Source: Methylobacterium sp. CB376
Lineage (GTDB): Bacteria; Pseudomonadota; Alphaproteobacteria; Rhizobiales; Beijerinckiaceae
NCBI RefSeq assembly: GCF_029714205.1
Contig: NZ_CP121648.1
Coordinates: forward strand, 558,001 to 622,000
DNA length: 64,000 bases
Direction: 5' to 3'
Positions 32,624-42,986 of the stretch are shown one piece after another. The notes beneath the pieces were generated by a model. The model made no database searches. It was not told where the DNA came from and saw nothing but the letters and a program-made list of their open reading frames with translations. Numbering within the stretch: position 1 is the first letter of the stretch; each line of letters starts with the position of its first letter. The translations under genes and the position numbers were made by a program.

Positions 32624-35116
32624 ATGGGGGTAGGACGGACGCTGCGCCGTCGGCCATCGGCCGGCGCGATCGCGGGCGCTTGGGCGGTTTCGGCCGTGCT
32701 CACGGGTCTGCCGGAGGCGGCCATGGGGGCGCCGGCCCTCGTCCCCGTGCCGAGCTCGCTCGCCCACAGCGCGATGGCGCTCGCGCTGCTCGTCGGCCTC
32801 ATCGTGTTCTCCACCATCCTGTCGCTGCTGCACATCCGCGAGCGGGCGCGCTGGGCACGGCGGGAGCGGGACCTCTCGGCCGAGGTCGCGGACCTGCGCG
32901 GGGCCCATGACCGGGCGGCCCTGCTCCTCGGCTCCGAGCGGCAGATCGTGGTGGTCTGGAGCGGGCGGGACGAGCCCCTGATCGAGGGCGACGCGAGCCT
33001 CGCCATGGACGGGACCCGCACGGCCTCGCCGCGGCGGGTGCTGGCCTTCGGCACCTGGCTCACGGCCGCCGACGCCGCCGCCCTCGACGCGGCGGTCGAT
33101 ACCCTGCGCAGCCGGGGCGAGCGCTTCCGCCTGACCGCGCGCACCCTCGGCGGGCGCACGGTCGAGGCGCAGGGCCAAGCCGTGGGCGGGCGGGCGCTGC
33201 TGCGCCTTCGCGAGATCACCGGCGAGCGCCAGGAACTGGTCGAGCTGCGCGCGACGCTGCAGGAGGCGCGCGGCAGCCTCTCCGTGCTCGCCGCCCTCCT
33301 CGACGCCATCCCGCAGCCGGTCTGGCGCCGGGGCCGCGACGGGCGGCTGCTCTGGGCCAACGCCGCCTACGTGGCGGCCGTGGAGGCGACCGACCGCGAG
33401 CGCGTGGTCGCGGAGGGGGTGGAACTCCTCGACCGGGCCGCCCGCGACGAGGCGGAGCGGCGCCGGACCAGCCGCGAGGCGGGTGCCCTGCGGGTCTCGG
33501 CCGTGGTCGCGGGCGCGCGGCGCACCCTCGACGTCACCGAGGTGGCGCTGGAGACCGGCAGCGTCGGCATCGCCGTCGACGTGTCCGAGCTCGAGAGCGT
33601 GCGCGCCGACCTGCAGCGGCAGATGGAGGCGAATGTCCGCACCCTCGACCAGCTGCCGACCGCGGTGGCGATCTTCGACGCCCGCCAGCGCCTGATCTTC
33701 CACAACGCCGCCTACCGGCAGCTCTGGGACCTCGGCCCGGCCTTCCTCGACGGCTCTCCCCTCGACGGCGAGATCCTGGACGCGCTGCGCAACGCCCGCA
33801 AGCTGCCCGAGCAGGCGGATTTCCGCTCCTGGAAGACCGGCGTGCTCTCGGCCTACCGGGCCGCCGAGGCGCAGGAGAATTGGTGGCACCTGCCGGACGG
33901 GCGGACCCTGCGCGTCGTCGCCGACCCGAACCCGCAGGGGGGCCTCACCTACCTGTTCGACGACGTCTCGGAGCGCGTCCACCTCGAATCCCGCTACAAC
34001 GCCCTGATGCGCGTGCAGAGCGAGACCCTCGACACGCTCAAGGAGCCGGTCGCGGTGTTCGGCTCGGACGGGCGCCTCAAGCTCGCCAACCGCGCCTTCA
34101 TGGCGATCTGGCGGATCGGGCCGGAGACCCTCGCGGCCCAGCCGCACGTGGACGAGATCATCGGCCTGTGCCGGTCGCTCAGCGCGGCCGAGGAGCCCTG
34201 GACCGAGATCCGCGGCGCCGTGACCGGGCTGATGGATGCCCGCCACGCCGTCGCCAGCCGGCTCGAACTCAAGGACGGCACCGTGCTCGACTGCGCGGCG
34301 CAGCCGCTGCCGGACGGCGCGACGCTGCTCACCCACATCGACGTGACGGCGAGCGTCAACGTCGAGCGGGCGCTCACCGAGAAGAACGAGGCGCTGGAGC
34401 GCACCGCCCGCCTGCGCGACGAGTTCGTGCACCACGTCTCCTACGAGCTGCGCTCGCCGCTCACCAACATCATCGGCTTCACGGAACTGCTCGGGGACGA
34501 GACGGTCGGCGCGCTCAACACGCGGCAGCGCGAATACGCCGACCACATCATGCGCTCCTCGGCGGCCCTGCTCGTCATCATCAACGACATCCTCGACCTC
34601 GCCTCGATCGATGCCGGCTCGATGGAGCTGACGCGCGAGGTGGTGGACGTGCAGGCGACGATCGCGGCGGCGGTGCGGGGCATCGAGGACCGCCTCGCCG
34701 AGGCGGCGATCACCCTCGACCTTGACGTGCCGGCCGATATCGGGGGCTTCGTGGCGGACGGCAAGCGCATCCGCCAGATCCTGTTCAACCTGCTGTCGAA
34801 TGCGATCGGCTTCTCGGCGCCGGGCCAGACGGTGGTGGTCCAGGCCCGCAAGACGGGCGCCGAGATCGCCTTCTCGGTGATCGACCAGGGCCGCGGCATG
34901 CCGCCCGAAGTGGTGGCCCGGGTCTTCGACCGCTTCGAGAGCCACACGCTGGGCACGCGCCACCGCGGGGTGGGGCTCGGCCTGTCGATCGTGCGCTCCT
35001 TCGTGGAGCTGCATGGCGGGCGCATCGACATCGCCTCCGCGCCCGGCCAGGGCACCCGCGTCACCTGCACCTTCCCGATCGGCAACGGCAAGGCGAATCT
35101 CGCGGCGGCGGAGTGA
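32624..35116 (+). CDS. divL: DivL-like cell-cycle kinase with tyrosine in place of histidine
   Basis: An 830-residue membrane-anchored sensor kinase: a transmembrane segment near residues 45-65, a coiled segment, PAS-type domains through about residue 580, then HisKA and HATPase domains. The phospho-acceptor box reads FVHHVSYELRSPLTNI, so residue 607 is Tyr where kinases have His. This is the hallmark of DivL, which in Caulobacter works with DivK to control CckA and hence CtrA. N, G1 and G2 boxes (LFNLLSNAIGFS, DQGRGMP, GVGLGLSIV) are intact. The ATG at 32624 has no clear site; upstream in-frame codons are open. It follows ahcY. Confidence 0.93.
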   Translation: MGVGRTLRRRPSAGAIAGAWAVSAVLTGLPEAAMGAPALVPVPSSLAHSAMALALLVGLIVFSTILSLLHIRERARWARRERDLSAEVADLRGAHDRAALLLGSERQIVVVWSGRDEPLIEGDASLAMDGTRTASPRRVLAFGTWLTAADAAALDAAVDTLRSRGERFRLTARTLGGRTVEAQGQAVGGRALLRLREITGERQELVELRATLQEARGSLSVLAALLDAIPQPVWRRGRDGRLLWANAAYVAAVEATDRERVVAEGVELLDRAARDEAERRRTSREAGALRVSAVVAGARRTLDVTEVALETGSVGIAVDVSELESVRADLQRQMEANVRTLDQLPTAVAIFDARQRLIFHNAAYRQLWDLGPAFLDGSPLDGEILDALRNARKLPEQADFRSWKTGVLSAYRAAEAQENWWHLPDGRTLRVVADPNPQGGLTYLFDDVSERVHLESRYNALMRVQSETLDTLKEPVAVFGSDGRLKLANRAFMAIWRIGPETLAAQPHVDEIIGLCRSLSAAEEPWTEIRGAVTGLMDARHAVASRLELKDGTVLDCAAQPLPDGATLLTHIDVTASVNVERALTEKNEALERTARLRDEFVHHVSYELRSPLTNIIGFTELLGDETVGALNTRQREYADHIMRSSAALLVIINDILDLASIDAGSMELTREVVDVQATIAAAVRGIEDRLAEAAITLDLDVPADIGGFVADGKRIRQILFNLLSNAIGFSAPGQTVVVQARKTGAEIAFSVIDQGRGMPPEVVARVFDRFESHTLGTRHRGVGLGLSIVRSFVELHGGRIDIASAPGQGTRVTCTFPIGNGKANLAAAE

Positions 35117-35126
35117 TCCGAACTCC

Positions 35127-35215
35127 GACGGATCGCGTCGCCATGCGGATGTCGGCGTCGCTCAAGCGCCGCGCGGGCGTGTCACCCGCTGTCCGGAAAT
35201 GATCGTCCGGACAGC
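35127..35215. repeat. Family A repeat unit and hairpin after divL
   Basis: An inverted copy of the family A unit occupies 35127-35180, followed by a stem-loop with arms CTGTCCGG (35189-35196) and CCGGACAG (35207-35214). The block starts 11 bases after the divL stop and lies between convergent divL and mfd. Confidence 0.8.
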
Positions 35216-35320
35216 GTCCGAGCCATGATTCCGGACAGGCGATGACGGCTTTGGCCGGTGTCGTGACGGGCCGATCACCAGAGCGCCGCATCGCCCGCCG
35301 CGGGCTCCGGCCCCGCCCGC

Positions 35321-38300
35321 TCACCCCTGCGCCGCCTCCAGCGCCCGCACGAAGCGCCGCGCCAGCCGCCCGCAGGCGACCGGGTCCGCGCAGGGCCGGT
35401 GCAGGATCAGCCGGTCTCCCCGGCGCTCCACCTCGGCGATCGCCCGCGCCACCGCCGCGGCGCGGCCCGGATGGAAATCCGCCGCGAGGCCCTGCGGGCC
35501 GGCGCCGAGCTGCGCGATGCCGAGGTCGCGGCAGGCCATCCGCAGGCCGGCCAGGGTCAGCAGCGTCTCGGTCTCCGGCGGCAGCGGGCCGAAGCGGTCC
35601 TCGATCTCGTCGCGCAGGGCTTCCGCCTCCTCGGGGGAGCGCAGCCGCGCGATCCGGGCCGCGAGGCCGAAGCGCAGCTCCGGCTCGGGCAGGTAGGCGG
35701 CCGGGATCGCCCCCGCGAGGCCGAGGCGGATCTCGGCCGGCGCCGCCTCGGGCGGCTCGCCGCGGGCGGCGCGGATCGCCCGCTCCAGGAGGTCGCGGTA
35801 GAGGCCGAGCCCGATCAGCTTGACGTGCCCGGCCTGCTCCTCGCCGAACAGGTCCCCCGCCCCGCGCAGGTCGAGGTCGCGGGCGCTCAGCGCGAAGCCG
35901 GCGCCGAGCCGGTCCAGGGCCGTCAGGGCGCGCAGGCGCGCCTCGCTCGCCGGCGGGGGCGGCGCCTCCGGGTCGGTGAGCAGGTAGGCCGCCGCCCGGC
36001 GCTGGCCGCGCCCCACCCGCCCGCGCAGCTGGTGGAGCTGCGCCAGCCCGAAGCGCTCCGGGTGCCAGACCAGCATCGTGTTGGCGCGCGGCACGTCGAG
36101 CCCGCTCTCGATGATGTTGGTGGCCAGGAGCACGTCCCCCTCCCCTTCCGCGAACCGCACCATCGCCTCGTCCATCGCGGCCGGCGGCATCTCGCCGTGG
36201 GCGACGGCGAGGCTGAGGTCCGGCACGATGGCGCGCAGCCGCGCCTCCATCGGGGCGAGGTCGGCGATGCGCGGGCAGACCACGAAGCTCTGGCCGCCCC
36301 GGCGGTGCTCGCGGGTGAGCGCGGCCCGCACCGTCTCGGGGTCGAAGGGCGCGACCACCGTGCGGATCGGCCGGCGCACCACCGGCGGCGTCGCGATCAC
36401 GCTCAGGTCCTGGAGCCCGACCAGGGCCGATTGCAGGGTGCGCGGGATCGGCGTCGCCGTGAGGGTGAGGACGTGCGCGCCGGACGCGGCGCGGCGCAGC
36501 CGCGCCTTCTGGGCCGCGCCGAAGCGCTGCTCCTCGTCGATGACGACGAGGCCGAGATCGGCGTAGACGAGGCCGCGCCCGGCAAGCGCGTGCGTGCCGA
36601 TCACGAGGCGCACGCTCCCATCCGCCAGGCCGGCCCTCACCCGCTTGGCCTCGGCGGGCGGCACGAGGCGCGAGAGCTGGGCCGGGACGATCCCGAAGCG
36701 GGCGAAGCGGCGCCGGAAGGTCTCGACGTGCTGGCGCACCAGCACGGTCGTGGGTGCCGCCACCGCCACCTGCTTGCCGGCGAACAGGGCCGCGGCGGCG
36801 GCGCGCAGGGCGACCTCGGTCTTGCCGAAGCCGACATCGCCGCAGACAAGGCGGTCCATCGGGCGGCCGGCGGCGAGGTCCGCCATCACGGCGTCGATCG
36901 CGGCCGCTTGGTCCGGGGTCGGCGGGAAGCCGAACCCGGCGCCGAACCGCTCCATCTGGCGCTCCGGCGGGACGAGGGCGGGAGCCGTCGCGCGCCGGCG
37001 CGCCTCGGCGAGGGCGAGCATGCGCCGCGCGCTCTCGGCGACGGCCGCCTCCACGCCGGCGCGGCGCGTCGCCCAGGTACCGCCGGGGAGGTTGCCGCCG
37101 TCGAGGCGGTCGAGCGTCACCGCCTCGGCGGCGGCGCCGTAGCGCCAGATCCGGCCGGCCTCCGAGAGGGGGCGAGCCGCACCGCGTCGTCGGCGAAGCG
37201 CAGCCGCGCCGCCTCCCCGCCCCCGCCCTCGGGCCCGCGCAGGAGCTCCAGCCCCTCGAAGACGCAGAGCCCGTGATCCTCGTGGATGACGACGTCGCCG
37301 CGATGCAGGTCGGGATCGGCGAAGGGCAGCGCGGCGGGGGCGCCCTCCCGGCCGGGCGCGGCCCGGGCGGGCGCGGCCCAGGCGGGCGCGGCCCGCTTGC
37401 CGAGCAGGTCGGCCGCGGCGATCACCGTGAGGGCGTGGTCCGGCACCCGGAACCCCTCGGCGATCGGCGCCTCCAGCACCGCCACGCGGCCGGGCTCGGC
37501 CCGGAGCGCGGCGGCCCAGTCGCGCGCCCGCAGGAGCTTGTGCCCGAGCTGGTCCACGGCCTCGCGGGCGAGGCGCCCCAGCGCGCGGCCGGGCCCGGCC
37601 AGGATGACGCGGTCGCCCGCCTCGCACCGCGCGGCGAGGAAGCGCCCGAAGGCGGCGGCGGGGCGGCGCTCGCGGGCGAAGGCCGGCACCGCCCGGTCCT
37701 CGGACGGCAGGGCCGTGGCGATCCGGCGCCGCCCGAGGAGCGCCCGCCACTCCTCCGGCGCGAGGTAGAGCCCCGCGCCCGCCCGCGCGCCGCCCGCCTC
37801 CGCCAGCTGCTCGAAGAAGGCCTCGGCCCGCGCCTCCGCCCCGGCCTCGACCACGAGGCGGGCGCCCGGCACCGGGTCGAGGAGCGTCGCGAGGCGCGGG
37901 TAGAAGGCGGGAAGGCGGTGCTCCTGCCCGGTGAAGGGCCGCAGCGGCTCGGGGGAATCGGGACCGAGGATGAGCTCGGTCGCCGGGTCGATCAGCAGCT
38001 CGGCCGCCTCGCCGAGCGAGCGCTGGGTGACCGGATCGTAGGAGCGGATCGCCGTGATGTGCCCGTCCTCGTGCTCGACGCGGCACGGGACGGGGGCGGC
38101 GGCCGGGAAGACCTCGAAGGTGCGGCCGCGCAGGGCGATCTCGCCCGGCTCGTCGACCCGCTCGTCGGGGATGTAGCCGAGGCGCGTCAGGGCCGCCTCC
38201 AGCGCCTCGGCCTCCACCTGCTCGCCCACCCGCAGGAGGACGCGGGCCTGCGCCCAGGTCTCGGGCGGCGGCACGCGCTGGATCAGGGCGGGCGCGGTCG

Positions 38301-38616
38301 TCAGGACGATGGCGGGAGGAGCCGGCTCGGAGAGCCAGCGCAGCACCCCCGCCCGCGCGCCCATGGCGCCCCGCGAGGGCGAGGTGCGGTCGCCCGGCAG
38401 GCAATCCCAGGCGGGATAGACGGCCACGCCGAGCCCGGGGGCGAGCGCCCGCAGGATCGCGGCGATCCCGTCGAGGCGCCGCGCGTCCCGGGCCACCAGC
38501 ACGAGGGGCGATGCCGCCGCGCTCAGGCTCAGGAGCGCCTCCGCGAGGGCGCCGTCGGGGAGGGCCGGCGCCACGATCTCCGCGCGGCGCGCGGCGCGCG
38601 GCTGACGCTTCACCAT
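35321..38616 (-). CDS. mfd: Mfd, transcription-repair coupling factor (one frameshift)
   Basis: Mfd removes RNA polymerase stalled at lesions and recruits UvrA. The N-terminal part starts at ATG 38616 and includes VYPAWDCLPGDRTSPSRGAM, the RNA polymerase-interacting region and VIHEDHGLCVFEGLE. The C-terminal part holds the RecG-like motor: VCGDVGFGKTEVALRAA, VIDEEQRFG, LTATPIPRTLQ, LATNIIESGLDVP and QLRGRVGRG. The two parts are in different frames: at 37168-37172 the plus strand has five G where six are needed, and the reading ADDAVRLAP should run straight into LSEAGRIWRYG. With one base restored the protein has 1098 residues, a normal length. Sequencing error is likelier than loss of the gene. 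Confidence 0.9.
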
Positions 38617-38808
38617 GCTTCCATCGACGTCTGATCCCTCCGCGCGGCGCGGACAACGTCCCGGCAGGCGGCAGGGTTCGCGGCGCGGGCCGCAGGAACA
38701 GCGCGCCGTCGCGAGCGGTTCTCCGAGCCCCGTCCCGGCCGCCAGGAGGCCCATGCCGCTCTCGCCCGGAGGCCCGCGCCGCCGCGGGACAAGTCCGCTC
38801 ACCCGCCG

Positions 38809-38866
38809 GGGATCCGCGCGATCCTGTCCGGGATCGCCGCGATCCTGCCGGGGATCGCCGCGATGA
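38809..38866. repeat. 21-bp direct repeat reaching the transporter start
   Basis: Units of 21 bases beginning GGGATCnnCGCGAT at 38809-38829 and 38830-38850, with a partial third from 38851 that contains the ATG at 38863. The repeat occupies the place where a ribosome-binding site is expected. Confidence 0.7.
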
Positions 38867-40644
38867 CGCATCAGCAGATCATCGCCTGCGCGCTCATCGC
38901 CGGCACGATGCTGCTCTTCGTCTGGGGGCGCCTGCGCTACGACATCGTGGCCGGGCTCGCGCTGCTCGGCGGGATCGCGAGCGGCCTCGTCCCGGCCAGG
39001 GAGGCGTTCGGCGGCTTCTCGGACGACATCGTGATCATCGTGGCGAGCGCCCTCGTGGTGAGCGCCGCGGTGGCGCGGTCGGGCGCCGTCGAGGCGGCCC
39101 TGCGCCCGATCGCACCGCGCCTGCGCAGCGCCCAGGCGCAGGTGGCGCTCCTCGTCGCGACCGTGGCGGTGCTCTCGGCCTTCATCAAGAACATCGGCGC
39201 GCTGGCGATCATGCTGCCGATCGCCTTCCAGCTCGCGCAGAAGGGCGACCGCTCGCCGTCGCTCTTCCTGATGCCGATGTCCTTCGCGGCCCTGCTCGGG
39301 GGCCTCGTCACCCAGATCGGCACCTCGCCCAACATCATCGTGGCGCGGCTGCGCGGCGAACTCACGGGGACGCCGTTCCGGATGTTCGACTTCGCGCCGG
39401 TGGGGATCGGCCTGATGGTGGCCGGGGTGGCGTTCCTGTGCGTCGGCTACCGGCTGCTGCCGCGCGACCGGCGCGGCACGCCCGGCCTCGACGCGGCGGT
39501 GGCGATCAGCGACTACGCCACGGAGGCGCGCCTGCCGCAGGACTCGCCCTTCGCGGGCCGCACGCTCTCCGACCTGACCGCGAATGCCGACGGCGAGGTC
39601 AGCGTCACGGGCCTCGTGCGGGACAAGACCCGCCGCACCGTGCCGCTGCCGGACGCGGTGCTGCGCGCCGAGGATCGGGTGATCCTGCGCGGCGACCCCA
39701 CCGCCCTCGACCGCTTCATCGGCGAGGCCGGCCTGCTCCTCGACGGGCAGGACCGGCCGACCCGCGAGGAGGACGGGGCGGAGGACGAGGTCGGCACCGT
39801 CGAGGCGGTGATCGGCCCGACCTCGGTCCTGATCGGGCAATCGGCGGGCCGCATCGCCCTGCACGAGCGCTTCGACGTGAACCTGCTGGCGGTCAGCCGG
39901 GCGGGCAAGCGCTTCACCGAGCGCCTGCGCGACATCCGGCTGCGCACGGGCGACGTGATCGTTCTCCAGGGCCGCGAGGCGGGGCTGCCGGCGCGGCTGC
40001 GCGACCTCGGCCTGTGGCCCCTGGCGGCGCGCAACCTGCCCCTCGGCAGCGCCCGCCGGGGCTGGATCACCCTGTCGATCCTGGCCGCGACGGTGATCGC
40101 GGTCGCCTTCAGCCTCGTGCCGGTGATGGTCGCCTTCTTCGCGGCGGCCCTCGGCGTGGTGCTGTTCCGGACCCTGCCGGCCCGCGAGGCCTACGAGGCG
40201 ATCGAGTGGCCGATCCTGGTGATGCTCGGGGCCCTGATCCCGGTCAGCGACACGCTGCGCACCACCGGCACCACCGACCTCTTCGCGGGCTGGCTGTCGC
40301 AGCTCGGAATCCTGCTGCCGGGCTGGGGCGCGGTCGGTCTCATCATGCTCGCCGCCATGGCGGTGACGCCCTTCCTCAACAACGCCGCGACGGTGCTGGT
40401 GATGGCGCCCCTCGCCGCGAGCTTCGCCACGACGCTGGGCTACCGCCCCGACGCGTTCCTGATGGCGGTGGCGATCGGGGCGGGCTGCGACTTCCTCACG
40501 CCGATCGGCCACCAGTGCAACACGCTGGTGATGGGGCCGGGCGGCTACCGGTTCGGGGATTACGCCCGCCTGGGCGCGCCGCTCTCGCTGCTGGTGCTGG
40601 TCGCGGGCGTGCCGCTGATCCTGCTGGTGTGGCCGCTGGCCTGA
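38863..40644 (+). CDS. SLC13-type anion permease with two RCK_C domains
   Basis: A 593-residue membrane protein of the divalent anion:sodium symporter / ArsB-like superfamily. Two halves of transmembrane helices, with the motifs AFIKNIGALAIMLP and TQIGTSPNIIV in the first and TPFLNNAATVLVMAPLA and TPIGHQCNTLVMGPGGY in the second, flank a soluble middle with two TrkA-C (RCK_C) domains (about residues 205-390). Related proteins carry sulfate, dicarboxylates or other anions; the substrate is not evident. The start has no Shine-Dalgarno sequence and lies in a 21-bp repeat. A LysR gene is convergent downstream. Confidence 0.88.
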   Translation: MTHQQIIACALIAGTMLLFVWGRLRYDIVAGLALLGGIASGLVPAREAFGGFSDDIVIIVASALVVSAAVARSGAVEAALRPIAPRLRSAQAQVALLVATVAVLSAFIKNIGALAIMLPIAFQLAQKGDRSPSLFLMPMSFAALLGGLVTQIGTSPNIIVARLRGELTGTPFRMFDFAPVGIGLMVAGVAFLCVGYRLLPRDRRGTPGLDAAVAISDYATEARLPQDSPFAGRTLSDLTANADGEVSVTGLVRDKTRRTVPLPDAVLRAEDRVILRGDPTALDRFIGEAGLLLDGQDRPTREEDGAEDEVGTVEAVIGPTSVLIGQSAGRIALHERFDVNLLAVSRAGKRFTERLRDIRLRTGDVIVLQGREAGLPARLRDLGLWPLAARNLPLGSARRGWITLSILAATVIAVAFSLVPVMVAFFAAALGVVLFRTLPAREAYEAIEWPILVMLGALIPVSDTLRTTGTTDLFAGWLSQLGILLPGWGAVGLIMLAAMAVTPFLNNAATVLVMAPLAASFATTLGYRPDAFLMAVAIGAGCDFLTPIGHQCNTLVMGPGGYRFGDYARLGAPLSLLVLVAGVPLILLVWPLA

Positions 40645-40677
40645 CGCCCCCCTCCGGGTCCCGGAGGGGCCGCTCCG

Positions 40678-41607
40678 TCAGGCCTCGGCCGGCGCGGTGG
40701 CGAGGCGGCGCAGCAGGTTGCGCAGCCAGCGATGGGCCGGGTCGTCGTCGTAGGAGGCGTGCCAGAGCATCGACATGGCGACCTCGTCGAGGGGGACCGG
40801 CGCCGGGCTCACCGTCAGGCCGAGCGCCTCCGCGAAGAGGTGGGCGAGCCGGGCCTGCATGGTGGTCAGGACCGGGGCGCTGCGCACCAGGAACGGCACG
40901 GCGAGGAAGCGCGGCGAGGTGACGGCGAGGGTCCGGCTGCGGCCGAGCTTGGCGAGCGCGTCGTCGACCACCCCGTGCGCGGTCTCGCGCAGGCTCGTCA
41001 GCACGTGGGGAAAGCGCAGGTAATCGTCGAGCGAGATCGGCGGCGCGAGGCCGACCAGCGCCGCGTTGAACAGGCAGACGTAGGAATCGCGATAGAGCAG
41101 GCGCTGCTTGTGGTGCTGCTGGCCGCGGAACGACAGGTCGATGGCGAGGTCGACCCGGTCGGCATCGATCTCCTGCAGGATGTGGGCGCGGTCGACGGAG
41201 CGCAGGAGCAGGCTGATGCCCGGCGCCTCGGCGCGCAGGTAGGCGAGCAGCGTCGGGCCGAGCAGCACCTCGGTGGAATCCGGCAGGCTGATCGTGAAGG
41301 TGCGCGCGACGGTGCGCGGGTCGAAGGCCTCGTCCCGCCGCACCAGGACCTGGACCTGCCGCAGCAGCGTCCGCACCGGCTCGGCGAGGGAGAGCGCCCG
41401 CGGCGTCGGCCGCATGCCCTCCGGGGCCCGGGTCAGCAAGTCGTCGCCGAACAGCGCGCGCAGCCGCCCGAGGCTGCTGCTCATCGCCGACTGCCCCACC
41501 CCGACCCGCGCCGCCGCCCGCGTCACGCTGCGCTCGGCCAGCAGCGCGTCGAGGGCGACCAGGAGGTTGAGGTCGATCCGAGAAAGATCGATGTGATCAA
41601 TAGTCAT
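40678..41607 (-). CDS. LysR-family regulator (NodD/NahR-like)
   Basis: A 309-residue regulator. The N-terminus IDLSRIDLNLLVALDALL followed by SVTRAAARVGVGQSAMSSSL is the winged helix of the NodD/NahR/LeuO-like branch, and the C-terminal effector domain is complete. I use ATG 41607 (MTIDHIDL); the frame extends 14 codons upstream without a site. It is divergent from the small secreted protein at 41706 across 98 AT-rich bases that contain ATCGATG twice, so self-regulation and control of that gene are plausible. Effector unknown. Confidence 0.9.
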   Translation of the reverse strand: MTIDHIDLSRIDLNLLVALDALLAERSVTRAAARVGVGQSAMSSSLGRLRALFGDDLLTRAPEGMRPTPRALSLAEPVRTLLRQVQVLVRRDEAFDPRTVARTFTISLPDSTEVLLGPTLLAYLRAEAPGISLLLRSVDRAHILQEIDADRVDLAIDLSFRGQQHHKQRLLYRDSYVCLFNAALVGLAPPISLDDYLRFPHVLTSLRETAHGVVDDALAKLGRSRTLAVTSPRFLAVPFLVRSAPVLTTMQARLAHLFAEALGLTVSPAPVPLDEVAMSMLWHASYDDDPAHRWLRNLLRRLATAPAEA

Positions 41608-41705
41608 TATCGATGCGATCTGTTTGATCCATGCTGCGGCGCAGCGCATATGGGGCCCAGACGCGGTGCCGGATTGGGCGCCGCCAGCCTGAAAGTCTCG
41701 CCATC

Positions 41706-42086
41706 ATGAACGCTCGCACGCTCGTCGTCGCGGCCGCGGCCGCCCTGTCCCTTCTCGGCCCCGCGCGGGCCGAACCGCTCGCGCCGGCGCGGGCCGGGTC
41801 CCTCGGACCCGCCCAGGCCCGGAGCATCGACCTCGGTCCCCTCGCCGGGGTCGCCTACTACACGCCCGAGCCGCGGGGCTACCACGTCGTGGTGACGCTC
41901 GCCCCGCGGGCGGCGGCCCCGGCCGTGCGGCTCGAAGGCGTGCTCGCCGAGGGCCAGAGCCTCACGGTCTCGACGCCCCGCCAGAGCGGCGCCGCGGCGC
42001 GGGTGATCGAGATCCGCCGCGAGGGCGACGCGGTCAGCGTCTCGGCCGGGCCGGTCGAGGTGCAGGAGACGGCGGCCCTCCGGTGA
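41706..42086 (+). CDS. Small secreted hypothetical protein
   Basis: A 126-residue protein with a signal peptide (MNARTLVVAAAAALSLLGPARA). The mature part is a predicted beta-rich domain with GVAYYTPEPRGYHVVVTLAPR and a C-terminal VSVSAGPVEVQE segment. I do not recognise a family. It is divergent from a LysR regulator. ATG 41706 is preceded by a weak site. Confidence 0.65.
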   Translation: MNARTLVVAAAAALSLLGPARAEPLAPARAGSLGPAQARSIDLGPLAGVAYYTPEPRGYHVVVTLAPRAAAPAVRLEGVLAEGQSLTVSTPRQSGAAARVIEIRREGDAVSVSAGPVEVQETAALR

Positions 42087-42140
42087 GGACGCCCGGGCCG
42101 GCGCGGAGCCCTCCGCGCCGGCCGCCCGGCCATCCAGGTC

Positions 42141-42176
42141 CGAGGGGGCCGCCGAGGGGACCGCCGAGGGGGCCGC
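42141..42176. repeat. 12-bp direct repeat, three copies
   Basis: CGAGGGGGCCGC, CGAGGGGACCGC and CGAGGGGGCCGC run head to tail upstream of exbB. Minisatellite-like; no function apparent. Confidence 0.8.
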
Positions 42177-42268
42177 ATCGCTCCCGACCCGGTGTTTTCC
42201 CAGCACGACGCCCCGCTGACGCAAGGTTCACCCCGGGCCTGTCACGAAGCCGACACGGACGGAAGTAG

Positions 42269-42283
42269 TAGAACGTTCCAATT
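42269..42283. promoter_or_regulatory. GAACGTTC operator before exbB-exbD-tonB
   Basis: TAGAACGTTCCAATT holds a palindromic GAACGTTC core centred at 42274.5, 76 bases upstream of the exbB start. The same core with the same flanking TA and AATT occurs twice around the TonB receptor start, and a variant precedes the LacI-family gene. A central CG in an AT-flanked palindrome is typical of LacI-family operators. Confidence 0.6.
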
Positions 42284-42350
42284 GCGCTCGGCGGGCTCTG
42301 CGGCGCCGATCGTCGGCGTGCCGGGACCCCGCCCATCCCGGGATTGCACG

Positions 42351-42986
42351 ATGGACGCCGCAACGTTCTCACCGTCGGCCATGTTCTTCCAGGCAGGATT
42401 GGCCGGCCGGGCCGTGATCCTGACCCTCGTCGCCTCCTCGGCGTGGTGCTGGGTCCTGATCCTCGAGAGCCTCTACACCACCGCCAAGCTTCGGCGATCG
42501 CTGAGGGGTCTGGAGCGCGGCGAGGTTCCGGACCTCCTGCGGCCGGTGGTCGAGGCGGGGAGGCAGGCGGCGGCCCTCGTGCTCCCCGAGGAGAGCCCCG
42601 GCGAGGTGCAGCGGCGGACCGCCGCCGCGATGGAGCGGGCGGCCGCCCGCGCGATGACCGCCACGGAGGGCGGCTACTCGCACCTCGCCGTGATCGCGTC
42701 CGTGGCCCCGTTCGTGGGGCTGCTCGGCACGGTCTGGGGCATCATGAACAGCTTCATCAGCATCGCCGACGCCAAGGACACCAGCCTCGCCGTGGTGGCG
42801 CCCGGCATCGCCGAGGCCCTGGCGACCACCGCGATCGGCCTGATCGCCGCCATCCCGGCCGCCGTGGCCCACGGCCGCCTGGGCGCCGTGCTCGGCCGGC
42901 TGTCGCAGCATATGGGCCATCTCATCGAGGCGCTCGCCGTCGACCTCGTCGTCAAGGCCCGCGCGGTCGACCGGGGAGCCCGCTGA
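42351..42986 (+). CDS. exbB: ExbB/TolQ-type proton channel protein
   Basis: ExbB forms the pentameric channel that, with ExbD, uses proton flow to energise TonB. The 211-residue product has a first transmembrane helix (AVILTLVASSAWCWVLILE), a cytoplasmic domain and two further helices with the family motif PFVGLLGTVWGIMNSF and IAEALATTAIGLIAAIPA. The stop overlaps the exbD start (TGATG). ATG 42351 is chosen; the open frame extends upstream without a site. Together with exbD, tonB and the downstream LacI gene it forms the energy part of the uptake module. Confidence 0.93.
   Translation: MDAATFSPSAMFFQAGLAGRAVILTLVASSAWCWVLILESLYTTAKLRRSLRGLERGEVPDLLRPVVEAGRQAAALVLPEESPGEVQRRTAAAMERAAARAMTATEGGYSHLAVIASVAPFVGLLGTVWGIMNSFISIADAKDTSLAVVAPGIAEALATTAIGLIAAIPAAVAHGRLGAVLGRLSQHMGHLIEALAVDLVVKARAVDRGAR

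Noticed and set aside
37117..40512. Minus-strand frame of 1131 codons running past the mfd start
   Set aside because: Only the part from 38616 downwards matches Mfd; the upstream section is the shadow of the SLC13 transporter.
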